A DNA stretch of 64,000 bases from Bacillota bacterium (GTDB lineage: Bacteria; Bacillota; Sulfobacillia; Sulfobacillales; Sulfobacillaceae), in contig JAJYHT010000061.1 in assembly GCA_021784595.1 (NCBI GenBank), positions 1-64,000 of the forward strand, in the 5' to 3' direction. Numbering within the stretch: the first letter of the stretch is position 1; the number at the start of each line of letters is the position of its first letter. Shown one piece after another: positions 25,995-34,960 of this stretch. A program made the translations under genes and the position numbers. The notes beneath the pieces were generated by a model. It had not been told where the DNA came from and searched no databases. It worked only from the letters and a program-made list of their open reading frames with translations.

Positions 25995-26540
25995 CTAAAA
26001 TTTTGCCTCAGCATCGCCAACCCCGTCAAGGTGGTTCACTAGGCGCGCTGCCACAAAAATCAAATCCGACAACCGATTCAGGTACTTGACATGCATAGTC
26101 AAGTTGGGGTCTTCGAGCGCCAACGAGACCACCCGTCGTTCCGCCCTCCGTACGACAGTGCGCGCCACCTGCAAATGAGAGACGGCCGGGGATCCTGAGG
26201 GCAGAATAAAATGGCGCAAGGGTTCTAATTCCTGATCCCATTGGTCAATCACAGTCTCTAAATATGATACGTCATCTTCATTCGTCCGGTTCTCCCGGTC
26301 TGGATTGATATTGGACAAATCTGCTCCTAGTGCAAATAACCGATGTTGAATACGTTCCAAGACTTGATCAATTTGAGGATACTTGTCGGTATAGTTTCTT
26401 GCCAAACCTATCACGGCGTTTGCCTCATCCACCGAACCATATGCTTCAACGCGCACAGAATCCTTGGATACCCGTTTTCCGACAGCACGCCCCCAAAGAC
26501 TGGTTTGTCCCAAATCGCCGGTCCGCGTATATATTTTCAT
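25995..26540 (-). CDS. cob(I)alamin adenosyltransferase, PduO type
   Basis: Makes adenosylcobalamin from cob(I)alamin and ATP. 181 residues. TRTGDLGQTSLWGR is the N-terminal ATP-binding loop; VRRAERRVV and NRLSDLIFVAAR are the conserved C-terminal signatures. The cofactor product is required by mutases such as the one at 9-10.7 kb, so this gene supports that enzyme being functional. Start ATG 26540 (MKIYTRTGD) is preceded by AGGAGG at 7 bases; two codons upstream is another ATG too close to the SD. Confidence 0.92.
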   Translation of the reverse strand: MKIYTRTGDLGQTSLWGRAVGKRVSKDSVRVEAYGSVDEANAVIGLARNYTDKYPQIDQVLERIQHRLFALGADLSNINPDRENRTNEDDVSYLETVIDQWDQELEPLRHFILPSGSPAVSHLQVARTVVRRAERRVVSLALEDPNLTMHVKYLNRLSDLIFVAARLVNHLDGVGDAEAKF

Positions 26541-26801
26541 AGCCATTCCTCCTGCCTTTCCCGTTGCTTCATACCCATGACCCATCAGCCTCGAATCTTT
26601 CCAAGCCCCATAGGTGGAATCGAAGATCGGTTGCAAGCCTAAACCTTACACATCCCTTGACACGCTGGCAATACAGGCCAGCCGTGCGTTCATCAAAATG
26701 CAGAGAGTTGCCCCGGAGATATCTCCTCAAAAGCATAAAAATCACTTTTGGGTAAGGACGCCCAGATATCCAGCGCCTTGGCCCCGCAATCCTGTTATGG
26801 C

Positions 26802-27629
26802 TTATTGTACCCGAAGTAGTCCCCGATGATCATACAGCAACAGCACGACCGCCAACGTCATCATCGTGGCAGACAAAATCTTTCGGCTGCGACCTTGTTC
26901 ATGGAATCCGATGACCCCAATCACCGTCGCGCCTACACCCGCCAATGCCGATATCACTTCGATTAACGTAACCGGCATCATCCCTAGCAAAAAAAAGAGC
27001 GTCAGATAAGAACCTCCGTTCGCCGCTGCCGCCCCCGCGCCCCATAGAGGCCGTTCTCTGAGCAACTTGCCAGCAGCTCCCAACTGCCCGTAGGCTAAAG
27101 CAACGACCGCCATCCATAATGTCACCGTAAGATACAGACTCGCGGCATAACCCAAAGGATTCAGACCGGCATGAGCAACATCCATCAGGCGACCCGCCAC
27201 CAGCACTAGGTCACTAAGCACCATCCACAAAACCCCACGACTAAAGTGGCGTCCTACACCGCCCAACCAAAAAGCCCCGGCCACAAAGCCCGCTACGGCC
27301 ACCCACGCCCAGTACGTTCCCGTAGGATGCCACAGAAACAACATGACGGGCGTGGCATTGGCCCATGCACTCACTTGCCCCACTTCCCCTTTAGCCAGTG
27401 AAGTGGTGTAAAGGCCAAAAGACAAGGCGTAGACCGCGCCTGGCCAAAAGGCCTGGGGAACAAAGCGACCCACTCCCATAACCCATGCCGCCAGCCATAA
27501 AATCCCTGCCGCTCCTCCGTAGGCCACCACCATAGTGGCCAATGGCGAGCGATTGTCCCCTAAACCGTGAAATAATACCCGCTCACTGCTAAGAAGCCCG
27601 AGGCGCGCTAATATCCACCACACCACCAT
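26802..27629 (-). CDS. EamA/DMT-type membrane transporter
   Basis: 275 residues with about ten hydrophobic helices arranged as two repeats of five, the pattern of drug/metabolite transporter (EamA) proteins. The C-terminal repeat contains PVTLIEVISALAGVGATVIG, typical of the fold. Substrate unknown. It starts 38 bases after the VanW-family gene with a G-rich SD and probably shares its transcript. Confidence 0.7.
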   Translation of the reverse strand: MVVWWILARLGLLSSERVLFHGLGDNRSPLATMVVAYGGAAGILWLAAWVMGVGRFVPQAFWPGAVYALSFGLYTTSLAKGEVGQVSAWANATPVMLFLWHPTGTYWAWVAVAGFVAGAFWLGGVGRHFSRGVLWMVLSDLVLVAGRLMDVAHAGLNPLGYAASLYLTVTLWMAVVALAYGQLGAAGKLLRERPLWGAGAAAANGGSYLTLFFLLGMMPVTLIEVISALAGVGATVIGVIGFHEQGRSRKILSATMMTLAVVLLLYDHRGLLRVQ

Positions 27630-27667
27630 GTGTCCCCCCGGACTACTCTATGGACAAAGATCCGCAT

Positions 27668-28537
27668 TTAGCCTGGCGAGGACGCTGGATTGGTGTCAAG
27701 AATTCGTGGGCTGGGCCGATATTGGTCAATCCCTAAATCTTTTCTTTCGATGCCTTGGGGCGTTTGAATCTCTAGCCAAGAAGAAACCCGCACTCCCTCT
27801 TGACCGGGAGCCAGTATTTTGGTTTCTCCCGGTTTCAGATCGCGATCAATGCGCGTGATGGTGCGAAACGGGTACTTCGCCAAAATTTTATGATGGACTG
27901 AAATTTCAGGACCCGGACTGGCGCCCCACAATGCGATGGTCAGATGCCGGTTGCCAGCCTGGGCCGTGACCAAAACCGGACTGGTGCGGTTGTTGCGAAA
28001 TTGAAAGTTTAGATAGTCCGAAGACACGGTAGCGTCCTCGCCAGGCGGCAAGTATGGCACCGTTAGACCGTGCTGATGCCTCTCCACAACAGGCAACCCT
28101 GTGCGCAATACCGCTGAGTACAATGTGCTGGCGCCTTGGCAGACACCACCGCCCACTGAGGGCACAATCCTCTCCCCGACAAATGCCCGGCCCCATCCAT
28201 AACCATTTTCTGCGGTATACGGTCCGACCACCGCATAGTACGAAAAAATCTGGCCTGGTTTTATCATAACCCCATTTAAGCGTTGTGCCGACAGCTCGAT
28301 ATTCTTTGCTTGGCTTGGTGTCGCGTGATAATAGTTAGTGGTTCGGGTTCCGAGCAAGTAAGAAAGCTTTACGCTTCTGGCTTGCGATTCACCAGGCACT
28401 TTTTCACCCACTACGGGACTATTGGCGTGATACTCCATCTGAGTCCAGAGCGCACCGCCATGCGGGGCCATCAGGGCAGGAACCGGGGAATTGGGCCAAA
28501 TAGCCAGCCAGAGAGTCAAAAACCATAACCGCAGCAT
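27668..28537 (-). CDS. VanW family exported protein
   Basis: About 289 residues with a signal peptide (LRLWFLTLWLAIWPNSPVPALM). The VanW domain spans about 95-235: NIELSAQRLNGVMIKPGQIF, GGGVCQGASTLYSAVLRTG and LNFQFRNNRTSPVLV are signature segments, including the conserved Cys. VanW proteins occur in vancomycin-resistance clusters and widely in Firmicutes; a role in the cell envelope is assumed but the activity is unknown. Start ATG 28537 has AAGGAGA at 7 bases; ATG 28543 is too close to the SD. Confidence 0.85.
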   Translation of the reverse strand: MLRLWFLTLWLAIWPNSPVPALMAPHGGALWTQMEYHANSPVVGEKVPGESQARSVKLSYLLGTRTTNYYHATPSQAKNIELSAQRLNGVMIKPGQIFSYYAVVGPYTAENGYGWGRAFVGERIVPSVGGGVCQGASTLYSAVLRTGLPVVERHQHGLTVPYLPPGEDATVSSDYLNFQFRNNRTSPVLVTAQAGNRHLTIALWGASPGPEISVHHKILAKYPFRTITRIDRDLKPGETKILAPGQEGVRVSSWLEIQTPQGIERKDLGIDQYRPSPRILDTNPASSPG

Positions 28538-28728
28538 GAGCATTCTCCTTTATCTCACAGTGTTCACCCCTAGGATGTACGATTTGCAAAATTTTACTTC
28601 AGGACAAACAGGTATTCCCTGGATGATGCCGTCGCATCATAAAAGAGCGATGTTGGAGCAACGGCCGGACCGTTAGATATATGAAAACTCTTTTCACAAA
28701 GGAATTATGATGCGAAGGGAATGTGCAG

Positions 28729-30072
28729 ATGCGGAGTCTTCTTAGGATTTGCCTCATTTTGGGCCTGGCCTGCTTGGGATATTGGGAAGCCTCCGTATAC
28801 AATCCCGAACAAGCCGTGCAATATGCCCACCAGCATTGGAATTGGACGATAGCCTCCGGTCATGCTAGTCAAGCCACACTAGGCAAACGAATCGAAACTC
28901 GACGCCAGGTTCCTGCCCCAGGGTGGTTTCAGCCTAATTTTCAGTGCGCTGAATTTGTCGGCAGGTCATTAGCGGCGGCCGGCATACCGATTCCTCTGGT
29001 GGACGCCCATAATCCTGGGTGGCCGACTTTGGTCAATGTGGATTGCCAGATTTACTTCATGCTAAGCCACGGCTATGCCACTGTGGAGAACCAGACGCAA
29101 GTTCGGGTGGGAGATGTGGCGTTGTTTCGCTATAACAGACTAGGTCAAGCAGCTAGTCCTACGTATTGGTCCCACATAGCCTTGGTGGTGAATGTACATC
29201 CTTTATTGTTGGATGCCCATAACGCGGCGCATAAAGACACGCCATGGCGTGTCTTGGCGCAAGGGACACTGGACACGGCATTTCTTCATATCCATGCCAA
29301 AAGTCATTGCGGCCATGTACCATGGCATCCTCGGCAGGACAGTCTGGTCATTGTCCACTACCGAAATATCGCCTCGCTCAATGGACAATTCACTTTGTAC
29401 CGCAACCAGGTGTACCGTGTGGCATCGGCCAACCCATGGGGTCAATTGACACTGTGCGGGATTCCCGGACAATATTGGCAAGTCGGATTTTATCCTCTTA
29501 GGCCATCGCCCCCTATTCTTAGGGGCCCTATTCGGGCGCAACGGCTCGAATGGCCGTCGCGCAAAGACATACAACCTATCCTTCTGTATGGCCGGTTCCC
29601 CATTTATGGCATGACACCTCACGGAAGACTCTTATTGGCCGGAGTTGGCCTTCCCATACCCACCTGGACCGGCCGCGCCCGTCTCTTGGAAACTCTCAAT
29701 CCGTCAACTCACTCGCCATGGCACAAAATCTCGCCGCAAGCGGTTACTTTATTTTCCCCTCATCTCGTCTATTTGCTGCCGAGTGAGGGATCGCCGATAT
29801 TAGCCAAGGCCTGGTCTGGAACGGTCACCGTGCTGGATGCCATTTGTCGAACCAACCACCAATATTGGGGACAGGTTGAATGGTCTGGTGCTCATTTGGG
29901 CATTGGCTACATTCCGCTCCACGACTTACGTCCTACGCGCGCGAACTTAACAACTGGCCCGCTTTCGTTAAGCACTCCCAACGGCGCTGTCCTGATAGGT
30001 CCGGATACTACGCTGGCCGACCGCCACGGCCACTTCGCTTATGCTGGGCAGTGGGTGAACCCAGTCTCTTGA
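28729..30072 (+). CDS. exported protein with amidase_6-like cysteine hydrolase domain
   Basis: About 447 residues. A signal peptide or membrane anchor (LLRICLILGLACLGYW) is followed by a domain with Cys73 in FQCAEFVGRSLAAAG, His in YWSHIALVV and DAHN, the order seen in 'putative amidase domain' (NlpC/P60-like fold) proteins. Residues about 215-445 are beta-rich and might be cell-wall-binding repeats, but no named repeat is recognised. SD AAGGGA lies 8 bases before ATG 28729. It is divergent from the VanW gene, so both may share envelope-related control. Confidence 0.62.
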   Translation: MRSLLRICLILGLACLGYWEASVYNPEQAVQYAHQHWNWTIASGHASQATLGKRIETRRQVPAPGWFQPNFQCAEFVGRSLAAAGIPIPLVDAHNPGWPTLVNVDCQIYFMLSHGYATVENQTQVRVGDVALFRYNRLGQAASPTYWSHIALVVNVHPLLLDAHNAAHKDTPWRVLAQGTLDTAFLHIHAKSHCGHVPWHPRQDSLVIVHYRNIASLNGQFTLYRNQVYRVASANPWGQLTLCGIPGQYWQVGFYPLRPSPPILRGPIRAQRLEWPSRKDIQPILLYGRFPIYGMTPHGRLLLAGVGLPIPTWTGRARLLETLNPSTHSPWHKISPQAVTLFSPHLVYLLPSEGSPILAKAWSGTVTVLDAICRTNHQYWGQVEWSGAHLGIGYIPLHDLRPTRANLTTGPLSLSTPNGAVLIGPDTTLADRHGHFAYAGQWVNPVS

Positions 30073-30123
30073 CCCGTCCCCCCGCACTCGTTAACATGAA
30101 GTATCTCATTGAGGAGGTCGTCA

Positions 30124-31278
30124 GTGCGCTCAATCACCATAGGCTTATTAGGACTGGGAACTGTAGGACAAGCCCTGGTCCAACTCATCCAAGAGTCCTA
30201 CCCGGACATCCAGATCACCAGGGCACTGGTTCGACAGACGGACCGCCCACGAAAAGTTTTAGTTCCCTTGACCATCAACCCCGATGATATTCTTTACGAT
30301 CCCACTATCGATATTGTGGTCGACGTCATGGGAGGTCAGCAGCCTGCTTTCAAGTGGCTGTCCACCGCACTTCAACGGGACAAGGACGTAGTGACCGCCA
30401 ACAAGGAAGTCATGGCGTATCGCGGTCCACAACTACTAGAGTTGGCCCACCAACATCACCGAGAGCTGCTGTATGAAGCTAGCGTAGCGGGAGGAATCCC
30501 ACTTTTAGATGCGCTATCCCATCATTTGGCGTTAGTGCCAGCAACCCGTATCGAAGGTGTCCTCAACGGCACATGCAATTTCATTCTCTCGCTTATGGAA
30601 CAGGGCGATAACTACCCAAAGGCCTTAGCAGAGGCCCAACGCATGGGGTATGCCGAGCAAGATCCCTCAGCTGACGTCTTGGGATTCGATACCGCGCGAA
30701 AGCTGGTACTGTTATCCCGATTGGGATTTCATGCCGAAGTGGCGGCTGAATTCCCTGCGGTCCGGGGCATAGACGGCGTGACCGCGAGTGACGTCGGTCG
30801 ATTAGCCTCTTTTGGCTGTGGAATGCGGCTGGTGGGAAGCGCCGCTCTCCAAGCCAATCGCCTCTTGCTATCTGTCACCCCCACCGTATTTCGAAAAGGA
30901 CATCCATTTCTCGGATTGCAAGGCCCGCAAAATGCGGTGCAGGTGGTGACTGCGGCCGGAACCTTCTGGTTCCAAGGCCCAGGTGCAGGGGGTCTGGCTA
31001 CCGCGACCAGCATTCTGTCGGATATTCTTCGCATTCGGCGCTCGGTACCAGACCGGGAAGCCAACGTTGCCACGCAATATCCCATAGCCAGGTTTGAACA
31101 CCCGATCATTTGTTTTTCCCAAGACCCCGACCGCGCACTGCCGCTCGCTCTCTCCGGCGAATTGCGCCGCACCGAACACTACGCTATTTTGTCGAGCCGA
31201 CTGTCTTTAACTGACGAAGATTTGTGGGGTTTGCGTCAATTTGAATGGGGGGAAGAGGAAGAGCCCACCTTCAGGTGA
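30124..31278 (+). CDS. hom: homoserine dehydrogenase
   Basis: Reduces aspartate semialdehyde to homoserine for threonine and methionine synthesis. 384 residues. NAD(P) motif GLLGLGTVGQAL at the N-terminus, VVTANKEVMA (catalytic Lys), GGIPLLDALSHH, the signature ILNGTCNF variant VLNGTCNFILSLM, and EAQRMGYAEQDPSADVLGFD are all present. The C-terminal ACT domain of Bacillus Hom is missing, so feedback by that route is not expected. Start GTG 30124 has SD GAGGAGG 8 bases upstream. thrC and thrB do not follow. Confidence 0.92.
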   Translation: MRSITIGLLGLGTVGQALVQLIQESYPDIQITRALVRQTDRPRKVLVPLTINPDDILYDPTIDIVVDVMGGQQPAFKWLSTALQRDKDVVTANKEVMAYRGPQLLELAHQHHRELLYEASVAGGIPLLDALSHHLALVPATRIEGVLNGTCNFILSLMEQGDNYPKALAEAQRMGYAEQDPSADVLGFDTARKLVLLSRLGFHAEVAAEFPAVRGIDGVTASDVGRLASFGCGMRLVGSAALQANRLLLSVTPTVFRKGHPFLGLQGPQNAVQVVTAAGTFWFQGPGAGGLATATSILSDILRIRRSVPDREANVATQYPIARFEHPIICFSQDPDRALPLALSGELRRTEHYAILSSRLSLTDEDLWGLRQFEWGEEEEPTFR

Positions 31279-31282
31279 GCCC
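31261..31282 (-). terminator. hairpin ending the polA-ssp transcript
   Basis: Read on the minus strand, GGGCTCACC pairs with GGTGGGCTC around a TGAA tetraloop (nine pairs, two of them G-U), followed by TTCCTCTTCC. It lies 11 bases after the small spore-protein gene and overlaps the hom stop codon. The T-tract is weak, so a terminator role is likely but not certain. Confidence 0.55.
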
Positions 31283-31293
31283 TTCCTCCCGGG

Positions 31294-31446
31294 CTAACGT
31301 CGCTGCATTTGTTCTTCGGCCAGGCGTATCGCCTCTTTCACCAACATGCCGCAATCGCGGGCGGAAACAGCGCCCCATCCTTCTTCGCGGACGAGTTGCG
31401 CTACGCCTAAACGCTCCCCGAGCTTCATCTTGGTTTCTTCCGACAT
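31294..31446 (-). CDS. small acid-soluble spore protein-like, alpha/beta type
   Basis: A 50-residue gene, start ATG 31446 with SD AAGGTGG at 8 bases. The sequence contains KLGERLGVAQ and EEGWGAVSARDCGMLVKEAI, then AEEQM. The motif WG..xxR.CG.MV..AI..AE.QM matches both the second spore protein in this window (63.3 kb) and the short alpha/beta-type SASPs of clostridia, which coat and protect spore DNA. The N-terminal half of full-length SASPs is shortened. It ends a long minus-strand gene run and would be expected to have its own forespore promoter, which I could not define. Confidence 0.78.
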   Translation of the reverse strand: MSEETKMKLGERLGVAQLVREEGWGAVSARDCGMLVKEAIRLAEEQMQRR

Positions 31447-31460
31447 GACTTTTGCCACCT

Positions 31461-32048
31461 TTACCACCCCCATGCTTCAGTGTTTGTAGAAATTGTCCAA
31501 GCATACATCACGCGATAAAAGTGTTTATAGGTCATGACGCGATAGACAAAGTTGCGCGTTTCCGGATAGGGAATATCTAGGTAATTGGGATTGGCCTGGT
31601 GCAACACACCTTGGGTCAACCAGGTGGCCACAGTTCGAGGCCCACTGTTATAAGAGGCTAGCGCCAACACCAAATTGCCGTGGTACAAAGTCAACAAATG
31701 GTGCAAATACCAAGTTCCCAACTCCACATTCAGATCCACTTGAGTCAAATTTTCTGCAGTAATATTGTGTTGTCCGGTTTTTGCGCCAATCCACTGGGCA
31801 GTCTGAGGCATAATCTGCATCAAGCCGACCGCCCCCCGCCCGCTCACCGCGTTCGGTCTAAAACCGCTTTCCACCCGAATTACGGCCGCTACCAAATAAG
31901 GGCTGATCTGATTTTGCTGGGCCGCCTTCAACACCGTCGCACGATATGGCCATGGCAAAAAATAACGATATGAAAACACCGCCAAAATTAGTAATCCCAG
32001 CAATATTACCCATCGACCAGTTCTGCTCGTTTTTTTGCGTTTTGCCAT
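31461..32048 (-). CDS. lytic transglycosylase, SLT family
   Basis: 195 residues. One N-terminal membrane helix (WVILLGLLILAVFSYRYF) anchors a single SLT domain outside the cell. Catalytic Glu60 sits in IRVESGFRPNAVS, followed by GAVGLMQIMP and the substrate-groove segments LALASYNSGPRTV and YPETRNFVYRVM. It cleaves peptidoglycan glycan strands to anhydro-muropeptides. Similar small enzymes downstream of coaE are common in Firmicutes. It overlaps the coaE gene end by 43 bases, so they are cotranscribed. Confidence 0.9.
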   Translation of the reverse strand: MAKRKKTSRTGRWVILLGLLILAVFSYRYFLPWPYRATVLKAAQQNQISPYLVAAVIRVESGFRPNAVSGRGAVGLMQIMPQTAQWIGAKTGQHNITAENLTQVDLNVELGTWYLHHLLTLYHGNLVLALASYNSGPRTVATWLTQGVLHQANPNYLDIPYPETRNFVYRVMTYKHFYRVMYAWTISTNTEAWGW

Positions 32049-32620
32049 AAGCGGGTTACCTCGTCCTTCAGTGCATTAAGACTTCCTCGATTATCAATAA
32101 CGAAATGGGCATGCTGCAGTTTTTGATCCAATGGCATTTGCGCCCTGATACGCCGCCCGGCCTCACTGGCATCCAGATGATCCCGTTCTGTAACCCGTTT
32201 TTCCTGCAATGCTGGGTCCGCATAAACAACCCACACTTCATCCACCATTGTATGCAAGCCTCCCTCAATTAAGAGAGGAACATCCAAAACGGCGGCCAAG
32301 ACTCCTTGCTGTCGTAAAACTTCCAGCTGTTCCGCCATCATGGCGCGCACTCTAGGATGAACCAATTGATTGAGAAGCTGCCTCTTTTGACTATCGTGAA
32401 ATACCAAATAACCAAGTTTGCGACGGTGAATTTCCCCGTTTGGTCCCAAAACGGACCAGCCAAATCTCTGCCAAATCTCTCGCCATACCGGCTCGCCACG
32501 GGCCTGAGCGGCATGGGTCAATTCGTCGGCATCGACGATTGGCACGCCGAGGCTTCTAAGTATGTTGCTGACCTCTGATTTTCCGGACCCAATGCCCCCG
32601 GTGAGTCCAATCACCCGCAT
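32006..32620 (-). CDS. coaE: dephospho-CoA kinase
   Basis: Last step of coenzyme A synthesis. 204 residues. The P-loop GLTGGIGSGKS, VDADELTHAAQ, LLIEGGLHTMVDEVWVVYAD and the LID-type RDHLDASEAGRRIRAQM are classic. Start ATG 32620 (MRVIGLTGG) is the best family match; GTG 32629 adds three residues. It begins right after the substrate-binding-protein-like gene and overlaps the transglycosylase gene. The polA-mutM-coaE order is common in Firmicutes. Confidence 0.95.
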   Translation of the reverse strand: MRVIGLTGGIGSGKSEVSNILRSLGVPIVDADELTHAAQARGEPVWREIWQRFGWSVLGPNGEIHRRKLGYLVFHDSQKRQLLNQLVHPRVRAMMAEQLEVLRQQGVLAAVLDVPLLIEGGLHTMVDEVWVVYADPALQEKRVTERDHLDASEAGRRIRAQMPLDQKLQHAHFVIDNRGSLNALKDEVTRLWQNAKKRAELVDG

Positions 32621-32629
32621 CAAATTCAC

Positions 32630-33919
32630 CTAACCTCGAAATGTGATAGAATGCCAGTTCAATGCCCCGTTAGCAAACGACGTAGCAGACAACACGTCCT
32701 GATTCCATAGCCAAAAATTCCCTCTATGCATCAAGGGCAGTGTTTTGCCCGCCTTAAACCAATTCTGCGTCCCAATGTAGGCGGCAATCTGCCCAGATGA
32801 GGCCAGCGCGCGTATTTGGCTGGCGCTTGACACGCGCACCGAAACTTTGCCCGCTGTTAGGTGCGCTAACGAACGAGCCAGGACCACAGCAGCTGTATCC
32901 TGTCCATTAACCCACACCGTCATCGGATGTCCCGCCGGCATTCCCGAAGGCCACGAATACCCCAGGGCACTTACCCGTCCGGCGAAAGCCCGATCAACCC
33001 ACTGGCGGACCGGCGCCTTTACGGGGTAGGTGCTGGCGTGAGGGGACTTTGCTCCCCAGAACAAACTTAATGTCCCAGGCGTCGGCAGGAAGGTTACTTG
33101 ACGGCTGAGGCGGGTTGGCATCGCGGCCAGTTGGTTGGCGGGCACTGGCAACACCGTCACCGTCTTGTTAATGAACCCTAACAGTGCCAAATGAAACGAC
33201 GAGTAGAGTTCTAGATCAACGCGCGTGGGACCGCTGCCCGTCACACGTTGAAAACTCAAGTGGTCCAAAGGAACCCAATTAGTTAAACGATAGCCGCCGG
33301 TGCCCAGCAAGTTGGTGAATTGCCAATTTGGACCGCCCTGCACCTGATCTGACAGGGGTACGATGGACAGTGCGGGATTGGCGAGATTTCGCAAAAAACC
33401 CAAACTGGCCGGGGTTTTTAATGTAATAGTCAACGTGTTTTTACTGACCACCCGAATCCCCGACAAATAGTTCTGGTGTCCTGATATGACGCTTCGGTAT
33501 CCTACCACATTGCGCAAAAGGACGCGGGCAACCGGGGAGTTCACGGTGGGCAGCAACGGTCGAGCCAACGCTTCTTCCACTGTGGACGCTGTTAATGACC
33601 GGTTGTTGGCTAGCTTGTGACTGCCTACGACTACGGTCACGGTGTGGCCTTGAAATGTCACCAACGACGCCGCGCCGGGTACAACCTGACCAGCGCTGGT
33701 TTCAGACAACAAAGGCTCGAACACGTTGTCATCGACTTGCCAATCTGCCGGGGTACTGGCTAGCGCTGGGTCCAGGTTCTGGGGCATCGCCCAAATCACT
33801 TCGACCAAAGTGGTTTGGGCTGGTGACGGCTCAACCACGTGAGGCTTGGGAATGGTAATTAGCAACGCAGGAACCAAGGCCAATCCCAATAAGGCCCATG
33901 GCCAAAGACGAATATTCAT
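32630..33919 (-). CDS. extracellular solute-binding protein-like (family 5, divergent)
   Basis: 429 residues with a signal-anchor (PWALLGLALVPALLITI). The part from about 40 shows features of peptide/nickel-binding SBP_bac_5 proteins: EVIWAMPQNLDPALAS, DNVFEPLLSE, VSKNTLTITLKTP and LLGTGGYRLTNW. It is shorter than the usual 520-600 residues, has no lipobox Cys, and no ABC permease or ATPase gene adjoins it, so binding without an ABC partner, or use of a distant one, must be assumed. Its ATG overlaps the stop of the 63-residue gene (ATGA-type). Confidence 0.68.
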   Translation of the reverse strand: MNIRLWPWALLGLALVPALLITIPKPHVVEPSPAQTTLVEVIWAMPQNLDPALASTPADWQVDDNVFEPLLSETSAGQVVPGAASLVTFQGHTVTVVVGSHKLANNRSLTASTVEEALARPLLPTVNSPVARVLLRNVVGYRSVISGHQNYLSGIRVVSKNTLTITLKTPASLGFLRNLANPALSIVPLSDQVQGGPNWQFTNLLGTGGYRLTNWVPLDHLSFQRVTGSGPTRVDLELYSSFHLALLGFINKTVTVLPVPANQLAAMPTRLSRQVTFLPTPGTLSLFWGAKSPHASTYPVKAPVRQWVDRAFAGRVSALGYSWPSGMPAGHPMTVWVNGQDTAAVVLARSLAHLTAGKVSVRVSSASQIRALASSGQIAAYIGTQNWFKAGKTLPLMHRGNFWLWNQDVLSATSFANGALNWHSITFRG

Positions 33920-34110
33920 TAGGCTCGTTTCCCTGGCAGCTTCTCCAATTGCTGTGGCGTTAAATCCTTTTCCGATATGACGTCGAGCTTAACTTTTCCC
34001 TCAAGCGGAATAACCTCGATTTCCCCGCGAATACTTAATTTATCCCATAACATGGACACTACTTGATCCGCTTCTTCTCTCGACTCGAGCAAAAGACTAA
34101 ACTGCTGCAT
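33919..34110 (-). CDS. 63-residue protein of unknown function
   Basis: Charged small protein, possibly an alpha/beta fold with alternating strands (FSLLLES, EIEVIPL, VKLDVIS) and one helix (EEADQVVSMLWDKL). No family recognised. A good SD (GGAGGG, 7 bases) precedes it. It lies 4 bases after mutM and overlaps the next gene by the ATGA arrangement, so it is a real, translated part of the polA-mutM operon. Confidence 0.6.
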   Translation of the reverse strand: MQQFSLLLESREEADQVVSMLWDKLSIRGEIEVIPLEGKVKLDVISEKDLTPQQLEKLPGKRA

Positions 34111-34114
34111 TATG

Positions 34115-34954
34115 CTAACCCTCCAAGTCTTCCAGCATCGGTTGGCATTGCTGGCAAAAGTGACTGGTGCGTGATTGGATCACCATACTCTGAATAGGTG
34201 CCCCACACCTGACACAGGGATCGCCTGTGCGTCCGTAAACCGCCAAATATGCCTGATTTTCACCAGGTTGTCCCAACGCGTCCACATAATCGGAGAACGA
34301 AGTGCCTCGGTGTGCAATACTAACACGCAGAACCCGTCGAATGGAGCCGACCAATCGTCTTGACGCTTGCCGTGAAATGGCCGCACCCTCGGTCAGGGGA
34401 TGGATGCGGGCCCCAAACAGCGCCTCATCCGCATAAATATTGCCTAATCCTGCCACGAGTGATTGGTCTAACAACAATGTTTTAATCGACGATCTTCGCG
34501 CTGACAATCGGTCTCGTAAATAATCCCCGGTAAACTTGCGGTCGAATGGTTCGAGTCCCAACTTGAGGGTGTGCTCCCCAAACTCTAAAAAATATCCTAT
34601 ACGACCGAAACGGCGAGGGTCCACTAATCGCAATTCAGCTTCCCCAGGCAATCCAAGCACCATATGGGTATGGGTGCGCCATGAAGTGGTTGTTGGCTCT
34701 ACCACCAACCGGCCACTCATACCGAGGTGGATCACAAGGGCCGAACCGTCGTGAAACTGGATAATCAAATATTTGCCCCGGCGTCCTATCGATTGTACCA
34801 CAAGGCCTGGCAAGCGTCCTCGAATAAGTTCCGCTGCCATCGTGCCCATTTTTACCATTCTTCCATCTAAATGCGGAACCCTCACCACCGCGTGATTGGG
34901 CAACACACCAGCCAAATAGGTTCTTATGGTTTCCACTTCAGGTAGTTCAGGCAT
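34115..34954 (-). CDS. mutM: formamidopyrimidine-DNA glycosylase
   Basis: Removes oxidised purines such as 8-oxoguanine. 279 residues. The N-terminal PELPEVE contains the catalytic proline, GNIYADEALFGARIHP is the helix-two-turn-helix region, and the C-terminal zinc finger has CVRCG and CQQC. Starts 6 bases after polA and is in the same transcript. The usual partner in a replication/repair operon. Confidence 0.96.
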   Translation of the reverse strand: MPELPEVETIRTYLAGVLPNHAVVRVPHLDGRMVKMGTMAAELIRGRLPGLVVQSIGRRGKYLIIQFHDGSALVIHLGMSGRLVVEPTTTSWRTHTHMVLGLPGEAELRLVDPRRFGRIGYFLEFGEHTLKLGLEPFDRKFTGDYLRDRLSARRSSIKTLLLDQSLVAGLGNIYADEALFGARIHPLTEGAAISRQASRRLVGSIRRVLRVSIAHRGTSFSDYVDALGQPGENQAYLAVYGRTGDPCVRCGAPIQSMVIQSRTSHFCQQCQPMLEDLEG

Positions 34955-34960
34955 GCTTTA

